From contig JADKFD010000008.1 in NCBI GenBank assembly GCA_016717705.1, positions 41,481-105,480 of the forward strand: a DNA stretch of 64,000 nt. Direction: 5' to 3'. This DNA comes from Rhodanobacteraceae bacterium (GTDB lineage Bacteria; Pseudomonadota; Gammaproteobacteria; Xanthomonadales; SZUA-5). This document shows, in pieces, positions 41,819-51,042 of the stretch (position 1 is its first letter; every line of letters starts with the position of its first letter). Below the pieces are notes generated by a model, which saw only the letters and a program-made list of their open reading frames with translations, searched no databases and was not told the DNA's origin. The position numbers and the translations under genes were made by a program.

Positions 41819-41927
41819 TCTCGACGCCCCATACCACCGACGACCCACCACCACACACTAGCCAAGTCACTCAGATTGGCTTCACAATCGGCATGCCCCG
41901 ATTCATTCCAGAAACAGGAGATTCACC

Positions 41928-42635
41928 ATGCGCTTTCGCGTACTGACCGCAGCCCTGCTTGCCCTACTCTCGGTTCCCGCTTTTGCACAGGATGCCGACG
42001 AGGCGCCGGCCGAAGAAGCATCGGGTCCGTTCTCCTACAACATCGGCGTCGTCAGCGACTACTCCTTCCGCGGCGTGTCGCAGACCAACGAAGGCCCGGC
42101 GCTCCAGGGTGGCATCGACTTCACCCACGACAGCGGCTTCCACGCTGGCGTCTGGGGCTCGAATGTCGACTTCGTCGATGGCGACGGCGCCAACGTCGAA
42201 TGGGATCTGTACGCGGGTTGGGCCTTCAACATCACGGACACCGTGAACCTCGATGTCATCGTGCTGCAGTACCTGTATTACGATCAGGGCGACTACGAGT
42301 ACATGGAGGCGCTGTTCAATCTCGGCGTCGGCGACTACCTGAGCTTCCAGCTCGGCTATTCCCCCGATGTCTTCAACAGCGGCGAGACCGGCATCTACTA
42401 CCAGGCCGCGGGTTCCTATCCGCTGCCGTGGTGGGAACTGACCGCGGGTGCCACCATCGGCCACTACGACCTTGACGACGCCCTCGGCGATTCGTACGAA
42501 GACTTCAGCTTCAGCCTGACCAAGCCGCTCGGCCCGGTGACCGTCGGCATGAGTTATGTGTACGCGACCGACGACATCGAGTGGGGCGAAAACGGCGGCA
42601 CGCGCGTGCTGCTGACCACCAAGTGGGAGTTCTGA
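41928..42635 (+). CDS. TorF family putative porin
   Basis: A 235-residue outer-membrane beta-barrel with a signal peptide (MRFRVLTAALLALLSVPAFA, cleavage near residue 21). The mature protein starts with FSYNIGVVSDYSFRGVSQTNEGPALQGG-type sequence, diagnostic of the conserved gammaproteobacterial family with RGxSxT, and ends in a C-terminal aromatic strand (LLTTKWEF). Alternating hydrophobic strands run through the length. The substrate is unknown. A terminator pair follows. An AGGAG-like site (GAAACAGGAG) lies about 8 bases before the ATG. Confidence 0.88.
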   Translation: MRFRVLTAALLALLSVPAFAQDADEAPAEEASGPFSYNIGVVSDYSFRGVSQTNEGPALQGGIDFTHDSGFHAGVWGSNVDFVDGDGANVEWDLYAGWAFNITDTVNLDVIVLQYLYYDQGDYEYMEALFNLGVGDYLSFQLGYSPDVFNSGETGIYYQAAGSYPLPWWELTAGATIGHYDLDDALGDSYEDFSFSLTKPLGPVTVGMSYVYATDDIEWGENGGTRVLLTTKWEF

Positions 42636-42643
42636 TCCGCCGG

Positions 42644-42725
42644 GGAAGCTCTGAACGCGTTCAGAGCTTCCCAAGTGTGGAGTATTCAGTGTCATGAGAA
42701 CGGGGCTCCGGCCCCGTTTTTTTTT
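42644..42725 (+). terminator. Hairpin plus intrinsic terminator of the porin gene
   Basis: The first stem is GGAAGCTCTGAACGCGTTCAGAGCTTCC in two halves (42644-42671). The second is a classical terminator, AACGGGGC-TCC-GGCCCCGTT followed by eight or more T residues (42700-42725). Confidence 0.93.
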
Positions 42726-42742
42726 GTCGGCGAGTGCTTGGA

Positions 42743-42818
42743 GGTAGGTCACGTTGCCTGCGCAGCAGGCTACGTGACGATGGGCACGAGCTGGGCTGCG
42801 CGGGGGGGGGGGGGGGGG
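42743..42818. repeat. Half family B repeat followed by a 17-base G tract
   Basis: GTAGGTCACGTTGCC to GGCTACGTGAC (42743-42778) is half of repeat family B. A run of 17 G residues occupies 42802-42818, about 90 bases before the next gene. See findings for whether this is real. Confidence 0.8.
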
Positions 42819-42905
42819 CTCGCGCATCCGGCGCCTGAACGCTGACCTCAGCGTGGCCCGAGAGCGAGCTCCCCACAGCCCCGCTCACCGCGCGATACTG
42901 CGGGC

Positions 42906-43985
42906 ATGCCCGAGCCCACCCCAACCGGCACCACCCACCACGTCCAACTGGCCGGCAGCGCCAAGTCCTTCGACGTCGCGGCCGGGGAGACCGTGCTGGC
43001 CGCCGCGCGTCGCGCCGGGCTGGCCTTGCCCTACAGTTGTCTGTCCGGCAGTTGCGGCAGCTGCAAGGGTCAGATCATCGATGGCACGGTTGCCTATCCC
43101 TACAACCCGCCCGAAGCACTCAGCGACAGCGAACGCGCCGCCGGTCAGGCCCTGCTGTGCCAGGCGGTTCCGGCCAGCGACCTGACACTGGCGATCCGCG
43201 AAGTCGAGGCGATTGCCGGCATCCCGATCCGCCAGCTGGCGGTCAAGGTCGCCGCCAAGCATCGCTTGTGCGACGACGTGATGGAACTGAAACTGCTGCC
43301 GGCGCGGCGCGAGGCCTTCAACTATCTGCCCGGCCAGTACCTCGACATCCTGTTGCCCGAGGGCAAGCGGCGCGCCTTTTCGATCGCCAATGCGCCCAGC
43401 CATGGCGATACCCTGGACCTGCATATCCGGCGTGTCAGCGGCGGCGGTTTTACCCAGTTCGTTTTCGACGAGTTGCGCCTGGGCCAGGTGTTGCGCATCG
43501 AGGCGCCGCTCGGCACCTTCGTGCCGCGCGAGGGCGGTGACCGTCCGATCGTGCTGATGGCCGGTGGCACCGGTTTCGCGCCGATCAAGGCGATCGTCGA
43601 ACATCTGCTCGACCGCCACACGCAACGCGCCCTGCACATCTACTGGGGCGCACGGCACGTCAGCGATCTGTACCTGGAACAACTCTGCCGCAGCTGGCAG
43701 GCCAGCCACCCGAATGTGCGTTACACGCCGGTGCTGAGCGAAGCCACTGCGCTGGAGCGGAACCAATATCGCTCGGGCCCGGTCCATGAAGCGGTGTTGA
43801 AGGATTTCCCCGATCTGTCGCGTTTCGATGTCTACATGAGCGGACCGCCGCCGATGATCGAGGCGGGTCGGCGGGCTTTCGTCGCCGCCAATCTGCCGGA
43901 AGATCGCTTGTATTACGATTCCTTCGACTACGCCCCGGATGTCCTCGCCGCGCTGATCCGCGCGCGCTCGGTCGGGCCGGGGTGA
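42906..43985 (+). CDS. [2Fe-2S] ferredoxin-fused NAD(P)H flavin reductase
   Basis: A 359-residue reductase with an N-terminal plant-type ferredoxin domain (cluster ligands in YSCLSGSCGSCKGQ plus Cys in ALLCQAVP), an FAD-binding domain (YLPGQYLDI, RAFSIANAPS, for isoalloxazine and ribityl contacts) and an NAD-binding domain (LMAGGTGFAPIKAIVEHL, YMSGPPPMIEAGR). The order Fe-S, FAD, NAD matches CDP-6-deoxy-delta-3,4-glucoseen reductase/phenol-hydroxylase-type components. No partner oxygenase or sugar pathway is adjacent, so it may serve as a general electron donor. Confidence 0.88.
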   Translation: MPEPTPTGTTHHVQLAGSAKSFDVAAGETVLAAARRAGLALPYSCLSGSCGSCKGQIIDGTVAYPYNPPEALSDSERAAGQALLCQAVPASDLTLAIREVEAIAGIPIRQLAVKVAAKHRLCDDVMELKLLPARREAFNYLPGQYLDILLPEGKRRAFSIANAPSHGDTLDLHIRRVSGGGFTQFVFDELRLGQVLRIEAPLGTFVPREGGDRPIVLMAGGTGFAPIKAIVEHLLDRHTQRALHIYWGARHVSDLYLEQLCRSWQASHPNVRYTPVLSEATALERNQYRSGPVHEAVLKDFPDLSRFDVYMSGPPPMIEAGRRAFVAANLPEDRLYYDSFDYAPDVLAALIRARSVGPG

Positions 43986-43992
43986 GCTTGAA

Positions 43993-44155
43993 GCAGTGAG
44001 TAGGGAGTAGTGAGTAGTGAGTAGTGAGTAAAACCCGGTGCTTGCGAAGCCCCGCCGGGAACCGGAAGTAACGTCGACGAATCTAGCTGTTCTCGCTGAG
44101 ATGAACCCCCCTGATGCGGGCTCTTACTCACTATTCACTATTCACCACTCACTCA
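43993..44155. repeat. Inverted element with GTAGTGA heptamer arrays (copy 2)
   Basis: The left array (GTGAGTAGGGAGTAGTGAGT and on, 43996-44030) and right array (ACTCACTATTCACTATTCAC... to CACTC, 44126-44153) are inverted around about 95 bases. It resembles 41670-41818 and fills the gap before the DUF2845 gene. Confidence 0.9.
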
Positions 44156-44167
44156 AATGAGGCCCCC

Positions 44168-44473
44168 ATGCGCCCCGCCCACCTCCTGTTGATCGCGTCG
44201 CTCGGTCTGGCCTCGACGCAGGCACACGCCCTGCGCTGCGGCAACCAGTTGGTCAACGAGGGCATGACCCGTTACGAGGTGCGCAAGCGCTGTGGCGATC
44301 CGGATGACAGCTATCTGCGCTACGAGACCCACTATCGGCGCAACGCGCACGACGAGTCGGTGGCCTATGACGTCGAGATCGACGAGTGGATCTACGACTT
44401 CGGCAGCAATCGCCTGGATCGGCGCCTGATCTTCATCAACGGGCGTTTGTCAGGCGAAGAAATTCTCGAATGA
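44168..44473 (+). CDS. DUF2845 domain periplasmic protein
   Basis: A 101-residue protein with a signal peptide (MRPAHLLLIASLGLASTQAHA) and a DUF2845 domain (LRCGNQLVNEGMTRYEVRKRCGDPD, two Cys likely in a disulfide), closing DEWIYDFGSNRLDRRLIFINGRL. Start ATG 44168; the longer open frame begins inside the heptamer repeat. Function is unknown. Its stop lies 14 bases before a 20-base G tract. Confidence 0.85.
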   Translation: MRPAHLLLIASLGLASTQAHALRCGNQLVNEGMTRYEVRKRCGDPDDSYLRYETHYRRNAHDESVAYDVEIDEWIYDFGSNRLDRRLIFINGRLSGEEILE

Positions 44474-44486
44474 CGGGCGGCCCCTT

Positions 44487-44506
44487 GGGGGGGGGGGGGG
44501 GGGGGG
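44487..44506. repeat. 20-base poly-G tract
   Basis: Twenty consecutive G residues are followed by CGTCGCGCGGCGGG and a run of C (44521-44527). It lies between the convergent DUF2845 and mscS genes. Either a slipped-strand-prone tract or an assembly artefact. Confidence 0.85.
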
Positions 44507-44569
44507 CGTCGCGCGGCGGGCCCCCCCGCGTGCCGTTGGACGGTCCAGACCCGCCGCCACCGGCACCCC

Positions 44570-45433
44570 TCAATCCGCCGCCGCACCCAGTTGCGCCGCT
44601 GGCGTCGGCGCGTTCTCGTGGACCACGCGCAGTTCGCGCTGTGGGAACGGCACGTCGATGCCCGCCGCGGCCAGCGCTTCCTTCAGTCTGCGTAGCAGTT
44701 CGGCGCGCGTCTCCAGATAATCAGCGGTGGCGACCCAGGGGCGGATGGCCAGGTCGACGCTGCTCTCGGCGAGGCGATCGACCAGCAGGGCGGGCTGCGG
44801 TTCCTTGAGTACTCGCGGTTCGGCGGCGAGCACGCCGCGCACGATGTCGAAGGCGCGACCCACCTCATCGCGATAGGCAATGCCGATGATCAGATCGATG
44901 CGGCGGCTGGCGCGCGCCGTGTAGTTCATGATCGGTTCGTTGGCGACCCGCGTGTTGGGCAGGATCAGCTCGCAGTTGTCCGGCGTCAGCAGCACGGTGT
45001 GCATCAGGCGCAGGCTCTCGACCTTGCCGGTCTGGCCACCGATACCGATCAGATCGCCGGCGCGGAAGGGCTTGAGCAGCAGCAGCACCACGCCAGCGGC
45101 CAGGTTCGACAGCGAATCGCGCAAGGCCAGCGCCACCGCCAGTCCGGCGGCGCCCAGCGCGGCCAGGATCGAGGTCATCGGCACGCCGGCCTGATCCAGT
45201 GCGCCGACCACCACGACCACGATCAGTGCCCCCGAGGCCAGGTTGCGCAGGAACTCGCGCAGCATCGGATCGACGTTCATGCGCGTCAGCACACGCGTCA
45301 GCAATCGGGTTGCCAGTCGCGTCAGCCACAGGCCGATCAGCAGCACCAGCAGCGCCAGCGACAGGCGCAGCGCCCAGTGGGCGGCGTAACTCGCCCAGGG
45401 CAGGTTGGCAATGCGTTCGAGCAGGCTGTGCAT
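44570..45433 (-). CDS. mscS: Small-conductance mechanosensitive channel (MscS family)
   Basis: A 287-residue channel. Three membrane helices come first, the third and pore-lining one being ILAALGAAGLAVALALRDSLSNLAAGVVLLLLKPF, with the Gly/Ala packing and the ALRDSLSN stretch of MscS (AALGxxGLAxGLAxQ). The beta domain then follows (FRAGDLIGIGGQTGKVESLRLMHTVLLTPDNCELILPN). The alpha/beta domain ends ALAAAGIDVPFPQREL. It opens under membrane tension to release solutes during hypoosmotic shock. It is 10 bases downstream of the DUF4124 gene, probably in the same unit. Confidence 0.92.
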   Translation of the reverse strand: MHSLLERIANLPWASYAAHWALRLSLALLVLLIGLWLTRLATRLLTRVLTRMNVDPMLREFLRNLASGALIVVVVVGALDQAGVPMTSILAALGAAGLAVALALRDSLSNLAAGVVLLLLKPFRAGDLIGIGGQTGKVESLRLMHTVLLTPDNCELILPNTRVANEPIMNYTARASRRIDLIIGIAYRDEVGRAFDIVRGVLAAEPRVLKEPQPALLVDRLAESSVDLAIRPWVATADYLETRAELLRRLKEALAAAGIDVPFPQRELRVVHENAPTPAAQLGAAAD

Positions 45434-45442
45434 GGTCGGGAT

Positions 45443-46033
45443 TCAGCTGCAGCGATGGTTGTAGATCGCGCGCAGACGCTGACCCTCGCGGGTCAGTCGA
45501 TTGGCATCGCCGCCAGCGCGTGCCTTCTGCTCATCGTTGTGCGCGATCTGCTCCTGGTAGTACTGGCAGGCGTCGGCGCGCGTCGCCGTGGCGCATTGGT
45601 CCTGGGCCCAGGCCTTGCCCGGCGGCGGTGCCGGAGCGCCGGGCACCAGGGCAAAAACCTGATCTCCGCTGGGCGCATCGACCAGCGTCCGTTTGGGCCG
45701 CGCGTCGCCGGTGTAATAGAAACTGCCGTCCGGGCGCGTGCACTTGAACGACGGCCGCGGCGCGCGCCCGGTCGGTGTCGGTCGCGGCGTGCTCGCGGCG
45801 ACGCTGCCCGGCGTGCCTGGGGCTAGCTTTGGCGTCTTCGCTGCCGGTGGCTTGGTGTTCGCCTGCGCGGCAGTCGTCGGCGTGCGCAACACGCCGATCT
45901 GCCGGCCCGGGCAGGGCGCGTCCTGATAGCTGGTGACGCCGCCGGCCTGGCGACACTTGTAGATCGTGGCAGCCTGCGCAGGGCCGGACAGGCATGCAGC
46001 CACGGCAGCGAGGATCAGGAGCGTTCGAATCAT
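45443..46033 (-). CDS. DUF4124 domain exported protein
   Basis: A 196-residue protein with a signal peptide (MIRTLLILAAVAACLSGPAQA) and an N-terminal DUF4124 (TIYKCRQAGGVTSYQDAPCPG, two Cys). A Pro/Thr/Ala-rich linker is followed by a second half with KCTRPDGSFYYTGD and a Cys-containing helical end (RAIYNHRCS). The second half resembles DUF4124 again, so it may be duplicated. It is common in Xanthomonadales; function unknown. It precedes mscS by 10 bases. Confidence 0.8.
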   Translation of the reverse strand: MIRTLLILAAVAACLSGPAQAATIYKCRQAGGVTSYQDAPCPGRQIGVLRTPTTAAQANTKPPAAKTPKLAPGTPGSVAASTPRPTPTGRAPRPSFKCTRPDGSFYYTGDARPKRTLVDAPSGDQVFALVPGAPAPPPGKAWAQDQCATATRADACQYYQEQIAHNDEQKARAGGDANRLTREGQRLRAIYNHRCS

Positions 46034-46199
46034 GCGGAAAGTCTAGCCTGCATTGCTGGCATCCGTGCTGGGCCATCCGGGCGGCCGCAGTAGCGCCGGT
46101 CCGACCAACATCCTGTAGCTTATCCACAGACCTGCCGCGCCGCCCGCGAGTTCCGGCGACGTCCAACAACTGACAACCGACACCGAAAGACGAAAACCG

Positions 46200-48290
46200 A
46201 TGTCCGCCGTCGACCCCGATCTGCCCAGCGTCCCCGGCTACGCCATCGAGGCGACGCTGGGCTCGGGCGGCATGGCCACGGTCTATCGCGCGCGGCAACT
46301 GGCACTCGACCGGCCGGTGGCGATCAAGGTGTTGCGCGCCTTCGGGCGCGACACCGTCGAGCTGAACCAGCGCTTCGAGCAGGAAGCCAAGCTGATCGCC
46401 GCGCTCGACCATCCGCACATCGTGGCGATCTTCGAAGTAACGCGCACCGCTGCCGGCGATGCCTGCTACGTGATGCCGCTGCTGGCGCATGGCGATCTCG
46501 CGAGCCGGCCCAAGCCGATGCCGGAGGACGAGATCAAGCGCGTGCTGCGCGCGCTGCTCGACGCGCTCGGGGCACGCGCACGCCAAGGGCGTGGTGCATC
46601 GCGACGTCAAGCCCGCGAACGTGCTGTTCGACGCCCGCGGCACCCCTTGCTGGCCGACTTTGGCGTTGCTTTCAAGGTCGCCAACTCAGCGCGGCTGACC
46701 TCGCACGGGCGCACCGTCGGCAGTTCGCAGACGATGAGTCCGGAACAGGCGCGCGGCGAGCCGGTCGACGGTCGCAGCGATTTGTACAGCGTCGGCTGCC
46801 TCGCCTTCGAGCTGCTGACCGGCTCGCCGCCCTTCGACGGCGATGACTTCCTGGTGGTTGCGCTCAAGCACCAGCAGGAACCAATACCGCGAATGTCCTC
46901 GGGTTTCGCGCATTGGCAGGCCTTCTTCGACCGCGCGCTGGCCAAGCGACCCGAGGACCGCTTCGTCGACGCCGCGGACATGGCGGCCGCGCTCGACCAG
47001 GTCATTCGGGCGCCCGGCGGTCCACCGCCGCAATCGCCGCAGCGGCGGGCACTGCCGTTGTTGATCGCCATGGCGCTGCTGCTGCTCGCGGCGCTGGCCT
47101 GGTGGTGGCGCAGCGAGTCGGCGACCTCGGTGCCGGAGGATGCCGCGCTGGGCAGCGCGGACGAGCGCTTTGCCGAGGTGGCGACGGCGCTCGCGCAGCG
47201 ACACTGGTTCGACGGCAGCGCCGACAGCGCCGATGCGCTGCTGGCACCGCGCTTTGCGGTTGAGCCGGTCGACGCCGCCGCGCTCGATTGGCGCGACCAG
47301 TTGCTCGATCGTGCCAGCCCGGAGCTGGCGACGGCGGATGACACCGCGCTGGGCACATCGCTGCCGCTGTGGGCGGCTTTCGTCACGACGACGCGCGCCA
47401 GCGAGTTGCCGCCGGTACGCGACGCGGTTGCGCTGCTGGAAAAGCGCTGGCAGCCCGCGCTGGAGCGCGCGCGCGCGCAGCGCGACCGCGCCGAGGCGGC
47501 GGCCGAGCTGGCGCTGGCGCAAGCGCTGCCGGCGCCGTCGGCGGCATTCGCCGAGCTGGTGCGGCTGGTCGCCAGTTTTCCCGCGCGCGGCGAACCCTTC
47601 CGCGACGGCAACGGACCCGAACTGCTGCTCATCCCGGGTGGGCGACTCAGTGGCTTTGCGGCACCGTTCGCGGTCACCCGCTTCGAGATCACGCGCGCCG
47701 AGTACCTGCGCTTCGCGCAAGCCAGCGGGCGCAAGCCAGCGAGCTGTCGTGATGCCGGCCGGGCGTGGTCCTGGCCGACGCCGGGATTCGAGCAGAGCGG
47801 CGCCGACCCGGTGGTCTGCGTCAGCCACGCCGACGCCGTGGCCTATGCGAACTGGATGTCGCAACAGAGCGGCCGCGTCTACCGCCTGCCGACGCTGGCC
47901 GAATGGAATGCGCTCGGTGCGGCGGCGCGCAGCGAGAGCTGCGGCAACCTGCGTGGCGAGAATCCGCGCTGCCAGGACAGTTATCGGCAGACCGCGCCGG
48001 TAGGGCGCTTCCGCAGTGCCGAAGCGATGCCCATGGACATGGCGGGCAATGTCCGCGAATGGACCGCCAGTTGCGAATTCAAGGAGATCGGCGCGCTGCG
48101 CAAGGCGATGTCCAACTTTGGGCGCTTCCTGCAGGGCAAGGAGCGCGATCCCAGCGGTCGCGTCTGCGTCGGCCGCTATGTCGCCGGCAGTGGCTGGCGC
48201 GATGCGCAAATCGATCGCCAGGCGGACTCCGAAGAAGACGACAGCGCCGCAGTGGATCGCGGTTTCCGCTTGCTGCGGGAGATTCGCTGA
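46200..48290 (+). CDS. Ser/Thr protein kinase fused to a formylglycine-generating-enzyme-like domain
   Basis: The N-terminal kinase (residues about 14-285) has [26 protein letters not shown] and [14 protein letters not shown] membrane helix ([19 protein letters not shown]) follows, then an extracytoplasmic helical region, and from about 470 an FGE-sulfatase/SUMF1 domain ([56 protein letters not shown]). As written the catalytic loop is scrambled ([15 protein letters not shown]). Reading the +1 frame between 46569 and 46646 restores [23 protein letters not shown]. Thus an extra G in GGGG and a missing C in CCCC compensate each other. The open frame is uninterrupted, so the error is easily missed. 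Length about 696. Confidence 0.85.
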   Translation: MSAVDPDLPSVPGYAIEATLGSGGMATVYRARQLALDRPVAIKVLRAFGRDTVELNQRFEQEAKLIAALDHPHIVAIFEVTRTAAGDACYVMPLLAHGDLASRPKPMPEDEIKRVLRALLDALGARARQGRGASRRQARERAVRRPRHPLLADFGVAFKVANSARLTSHGRTVGSSQTMSPEQARGEPVDGRSDLYSVGCLAFELLTGSPPFDGDDFLVVALKHQQEPIPRMSSGFAHWQAFFDRALAKRPEDRFVDAADMAAALDQVIRAPGGPPPQSPQRRALPLLIAMALLLLAALAWWWRSESATSVPEDAALGSADERFAEVATALAQRHWFDGSADSADALLAPRFAVEPVDAAALDWRDQLLDRASPELATADDTALGTSLPLWAAFVTTTRASELPPVRDAVALLEKRWQPALERARAQRDRAEAAAELALAQALPAPSAAFAELVRLVASFPARGEPFRDGNGPELLLIPGGRLSGFAAPFAVTRFEITRAEYLRFAQASGRKPASCRDAGRAWSWPTPGFEQSGADPVVCVSHADAVAYANWMSQQSGRVYRLPTLAEWNALGAAARSESCGNLRGENPRCQDSYRQTAPVGRFRSAEAMPMDMAGNVREWTASCEFKEIGALRKAMSNFGRFLQGKERDPSGRVCVGRYVAGSGWRDAQIDRQADSEEDDSAAVDRGFRLLREIR

Positions 48291-48526
48291 AACTGGCGCC
48301 GATCGAGGTAGCGCGGCTCCGGCGCGCATGCAGTCCGGATGAGCCCCGGAGCAGTTCGCGGCGGCGGCCGCGGGCCACGGGGCGAGCCGGGCGTCCCGCG
48401 CAAGGGGATGGTTTGCCCTGGTCAGGCGTCCCGACGCGGGTGCCCGGCCTGCTTCCCGGTCGCACCCGTTGACGCCACCACGCCAGGCGCGGAGCCTTGC
48501 GCCACCTTTCACGCGCAATACCTGCA

Positions 48527-49387
48527 ATGACCACTCCGGAAAACCTGCGGCCGCTGGAACGCGAGATCACCGTCGATTTGACCAATCGCGTGACCTATGA
48601 CGGCTATCTGCGCCTCGACCTGCTCCTGGCGGCGCAGCAGCCGCTATCGCTGCCACAGCATCACGACGAAATGCTGTTCATCATCCAGCACCAGACCAGC
48701 GAACTGTGGATGAAGCTGGTGATCCATGAACTGGAAGCGGCCATCGAACGGCTGCGTCTCGATGATCTCGGCCCCTGCCTGAAGATTCTGGCGCGGGTCA
48801 AGCACATCCAGAAGCAGTTGTTTGAGCAATGGGCCGTGCTGGAAACGCTGACGCCGTCCGAATACATGCAGTTTCGCCATGTGCTCGGTCCGGCCAGCGG
48901 ATTTCAATCGATTCAATACCGGATCATCGAGTTCCTGCTCGGCAACAAGAATGCCGATATGTTGCCGGTTTTCGACCACGCGCCGGAGCAGCGCGAACGG
49001 CTGCGCGGCGTGCTTGAATCGCCCAGTCTGTACGACGAGTTCCTGTGCCATTTGGCACGGGCCGGCCATGACATTCCATCACAATGCCTGCAGCGCGATG
49101 TGGCGTTGCCGCACCAGCGCGAGCCCGGCCTTATTCCGGTACTGCAGCGGATATACGAATCTCCCGACCAGTTCTGGAGCGAGTATCACCTGTGCGAGCA
49201 ACTGGTCGATGTCGAAGAGAGCTTCCAGTTGTGGCGCTTTCGCCATATGAAGACCGTCGAGCGGGTCATTGGCTATAAGCGCGGCACCGGTGGTTCCTCG
49301 GGCGTCGCCTTCCTCAAACGCGCGCTTGAACTGACATTTTTCCCCGAGTTGCTGGAAGTGCGTACTGTGCTGGGAAACAAGAGTTGA
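48527..49387 (+). CDS. kynA: Tryptophan 2,3-dioxygenase
   Basis: A haem enzyme that opens the indole ring of tryptophan to N-formylkynurenine, the first step of the kynurenine pathway. The 286-residue protein has the family signature ([39 protein letters not shown] with the substrate-contacting His/Arg region, [17 protein letters not shown], and the haem-proximal [23 protein letters not shown]). Start ATG 48527. No kynureninase or formamidase gene is adjacent, so it may feed NAD or catabolism from elsewhere. Confidence 0.95.
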   Translation: MTTPENLRPLEREITVDLTNRVTYDGYLRLDLLLAAQQPLSLPQHHDEMLFIIQHQTSELWMKLVIHELEAAIERLRLDDLGPCLKILARVKHIQKQLFEQWAVLETLTPSEYMQFRHVLGPASGFQSIQYRIIEFLLGNKNADMLPVFDHAPEQRERLRGVLESPSLYDEFLCHLARAGHDIPSQCLQRDVALPHQREPGLIPVLQRIYESPDQFWSEYHLCEQLVDVEESFQLWRFRHMKTVERVIGYKRGTGGSSGVAFLKRALELTFFPELLEVRTVLGNKS

Positions 49388-49509
49388 TGCAGCGGTCACA
49401 TATTTTCAATCCAATTGCGTGACAGATTGCAAATCAGCTTTCTATTTCGGATTCCACGATGCAAAATGCCGCCACGGATACACAAACCCCCACACTAACG
49501 AGGTGAACC

Positions 49510-49842
49510 ATGGCAATCGACCTGAATGGATTGAGCGTTGCGGACCTGGAAAAGCTGATTGTCGACGCCCGGGCACGAATTGAAACCGTCAAGAAGCAGC
49601 AATTTGCGGAACTGCGTCGCGCCCTCGAAGCGCAGGCGCGCACCGCCGGTTTCGACATCTATGAACTGTTCTCCGGCGGCCGCGCGAAGGCGCCGGCAGT
49701 CGCTGGCGACAAGAAGGCAGTGGCGCCGAAATACCGCGACCCGGCCAATGCCGCGCAGACCTGGACCGGTCGCGGCAAGCAGCCGCATTGGGTGCGTGAT
49801 GCGCTGGCCGCTGGCAAGACGCTGGAACAACTGGCGATCTGA
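49510..49842 (+). CDS. H-NS family nucleoid-associated protein
   Basis: A 110-residue H-NS-type protein. The N-terminal coiled coil (LSVADLEKLIVDARARIETVKKQQ) drives oligomerisation, and the C-terminal DNA-binding domain, KYRDPANAAQTWTGRGKQPHWVRDAL, carries the minor-groove GRGKQP hook. It belongs to the Xanthomonas/Burkholderia group that silences AT-rich transferred DNA. A good ribosome-binding site (CGAGGTG) precedes the ATG, and a strong intrinsic terminator follows, so it is monocistronic. Confidence 0.93.
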   Translation: MAIDLNGLSVADLEKLIVDARARIETVKKQQFAELRRALEAQARTAGFDIYELFSGGRAKAPAVAGDKKAVAPKYRDPANAAQTWTGRGKQPHWVRDALAAGKTLEQLAI

Positions 49843-49862
49843 TTGTCGGTTGGAAAGTCGTG

Positions 49863-49894
49863 ACAACAAGGCCCGCGAAAGCGGGCCTTGTTGT
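49863..49894 (+). terminator. Intrinsic terminator of the H-NS gene
   Basis: AACAAGGCCCGC and GCGGGCCTTGTT form a 12-bp stem with a GAAA tetraloop, followed by GTTT. Confidence 0.93.
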
Positions 49895-49916
49895 TTCTGC
49901 AGTTCGGTGGTTTGCA

Positions 49917-50065
49917 GCGGATATGGAGTGCGGTGGCTTGCCACCGCTTTGGATGCGTTTGTCTTTGCTCCCGATGCGCTTGAGCGGCAGCAGCAAGGAG
50001 CATCCAAAGCGCCGGCAAACCGGCGCACTCCAAAGGTGCGGCGAGCCGCCGCACTGCAGACGCCC
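49917..50065. repeat. Palindromic repeat pair (GGAGTGCGGTGGCTTGCCACCGC type)
   Basis: GGAGTGCGGTGGCTTGCCACCGCTTTGGATGC, about 49927-49957, pairs with GCATCCAAAGCGCCGGCAAACCGGCGCACTCC near 50000-50032. A smaller GTGCGGCGAGCCGCCGCACTGC hairpin follows. It fills the space between H-NS and the ABC ATPase. Confidence 0.8.
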
Positions 50066-50163
50066 ATGACCTGTGGCGCCACATGACTTGTTGCCCATGG
50101 TGCAGCGCCTGATTCGGTGCAGCCTGCGCACCCTTGACAAGTCGTTCACACGAGGGCGCCCTG

Positions 50164-51042
50164 GTGCTGCAGATTCGCGAGCTGAGCAAGACCTATCCGA
50201 ATGGCGTGCAGGCGCTGAAACGGGTCACGCTGGATATCCCCAAGGGCATGTTTGGTCTGCTCGGCCCGAATGGCGCCGGCAAATCCTCGCTGATGCGCAC
50301 GCTGGCGACCTTGCAGGAGGCCGACAGTGGCAGCGTGCTGTTTGAGGCCGTCGATGTACTCAAGGACAAGGAACAGGTGCGCCGCATGCTCGGCTACCTG
50401 CCGCAGGATTTTGGCGTCTATCCGAAAGTCAGCGCCGAAGACTTGCTGGAGCATTTTGCCGTGCTCAAAGGCTATGCCAATCGCCGCGAACGCCGCGAGG
50501 TGGTCGACAGCTTGCTGCGCAAGGTCAACCTCTGGGATGCGCGCAAACGCAAGCTCGGCACCTATTCGGGTGGCATGCGCCAGCGCTTCGGCATAGCCCA
50601 GGCGCTGATCGGCAACCCCAGACTGGTGATTGTCGACGAACCCACGGCCGGCCTCGATCCCGAGGAGCGCAATCGATTTCTCAATCTGCTCGCGGAAATC
50701 GGCGAACAGGTGGTGGTGATCCTGTCCACCCATATTGTCGAGGATGTCACCGACCTTTGTCCGCGCATGGCGATCATCGCCAAGGGCGAGGTCCTGCTGA
50801 CCGGTGAGCCACTGAAAGCCATCGAAGCATTGAAAGCACGCGTCTGGCGCAAGGTCGTCGCCAAAGACACGCTGGCGCGCTACCAGAGCGAATTCAACGT
50901 GTTGTCCACGCGTCTGGTCGGCGGCCGGCCGGTGATCCACGTTTACAGCGAGTCGCAACCGGAAGCCGGATTCGAGCAGATCGAGCCGGATCTGGAGGAT
51001 GTGTATTTCCAGCGGCTCAGGGCGCACGCGAAAGCGGCATAG
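50164..51042 (+). CDS. ABC transporter ATP-binding protein
   Basis: A 292-residue ABC ATPase. Walker A is GPNGAGKSS (about residue 36), Q-loop GYLPQDFG, signature YSGGMRQRFGIAQAL, Walker B LVIVDEPTAGLDPEERNR, and switch His in ILSTHIVED. The C-terminal extension (about 215-292) resembles ABC-2 type export ATPases. GTG 50164 is preceded by GAGGG; an upstream TTG at 50134 is less likely. It sits 170 bases ahead of the permease/M1 peptidase gene, which is its probable partner. Confidence 0.9.
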   Translation: MLQIRELSKTYPNGVQALKRVTLDIPKGMFGLLGPNGAGKSSLMRTLATLQEADSGSVLFEAVDVLKDKEQVRRMLGYLPQDFGVYPKVSAEDLLEHFAVLKGYANRRERREVVDSLLRKVNLWDARKRKLGTYSGGMRQRFGIAQALIGNPRLVIVDEPTAGLDPEERNRFLNLLAEIGEQVVVILSTHIVEDVTDLCPRMAIIAKGEVLLTGEPLKAIEALKARVWRKVVAKDTLARYQSEFNVLSTRLVGGRPVIHVYSESQPEAGFEQIEPDLEDVYFQRLRAHAKAA

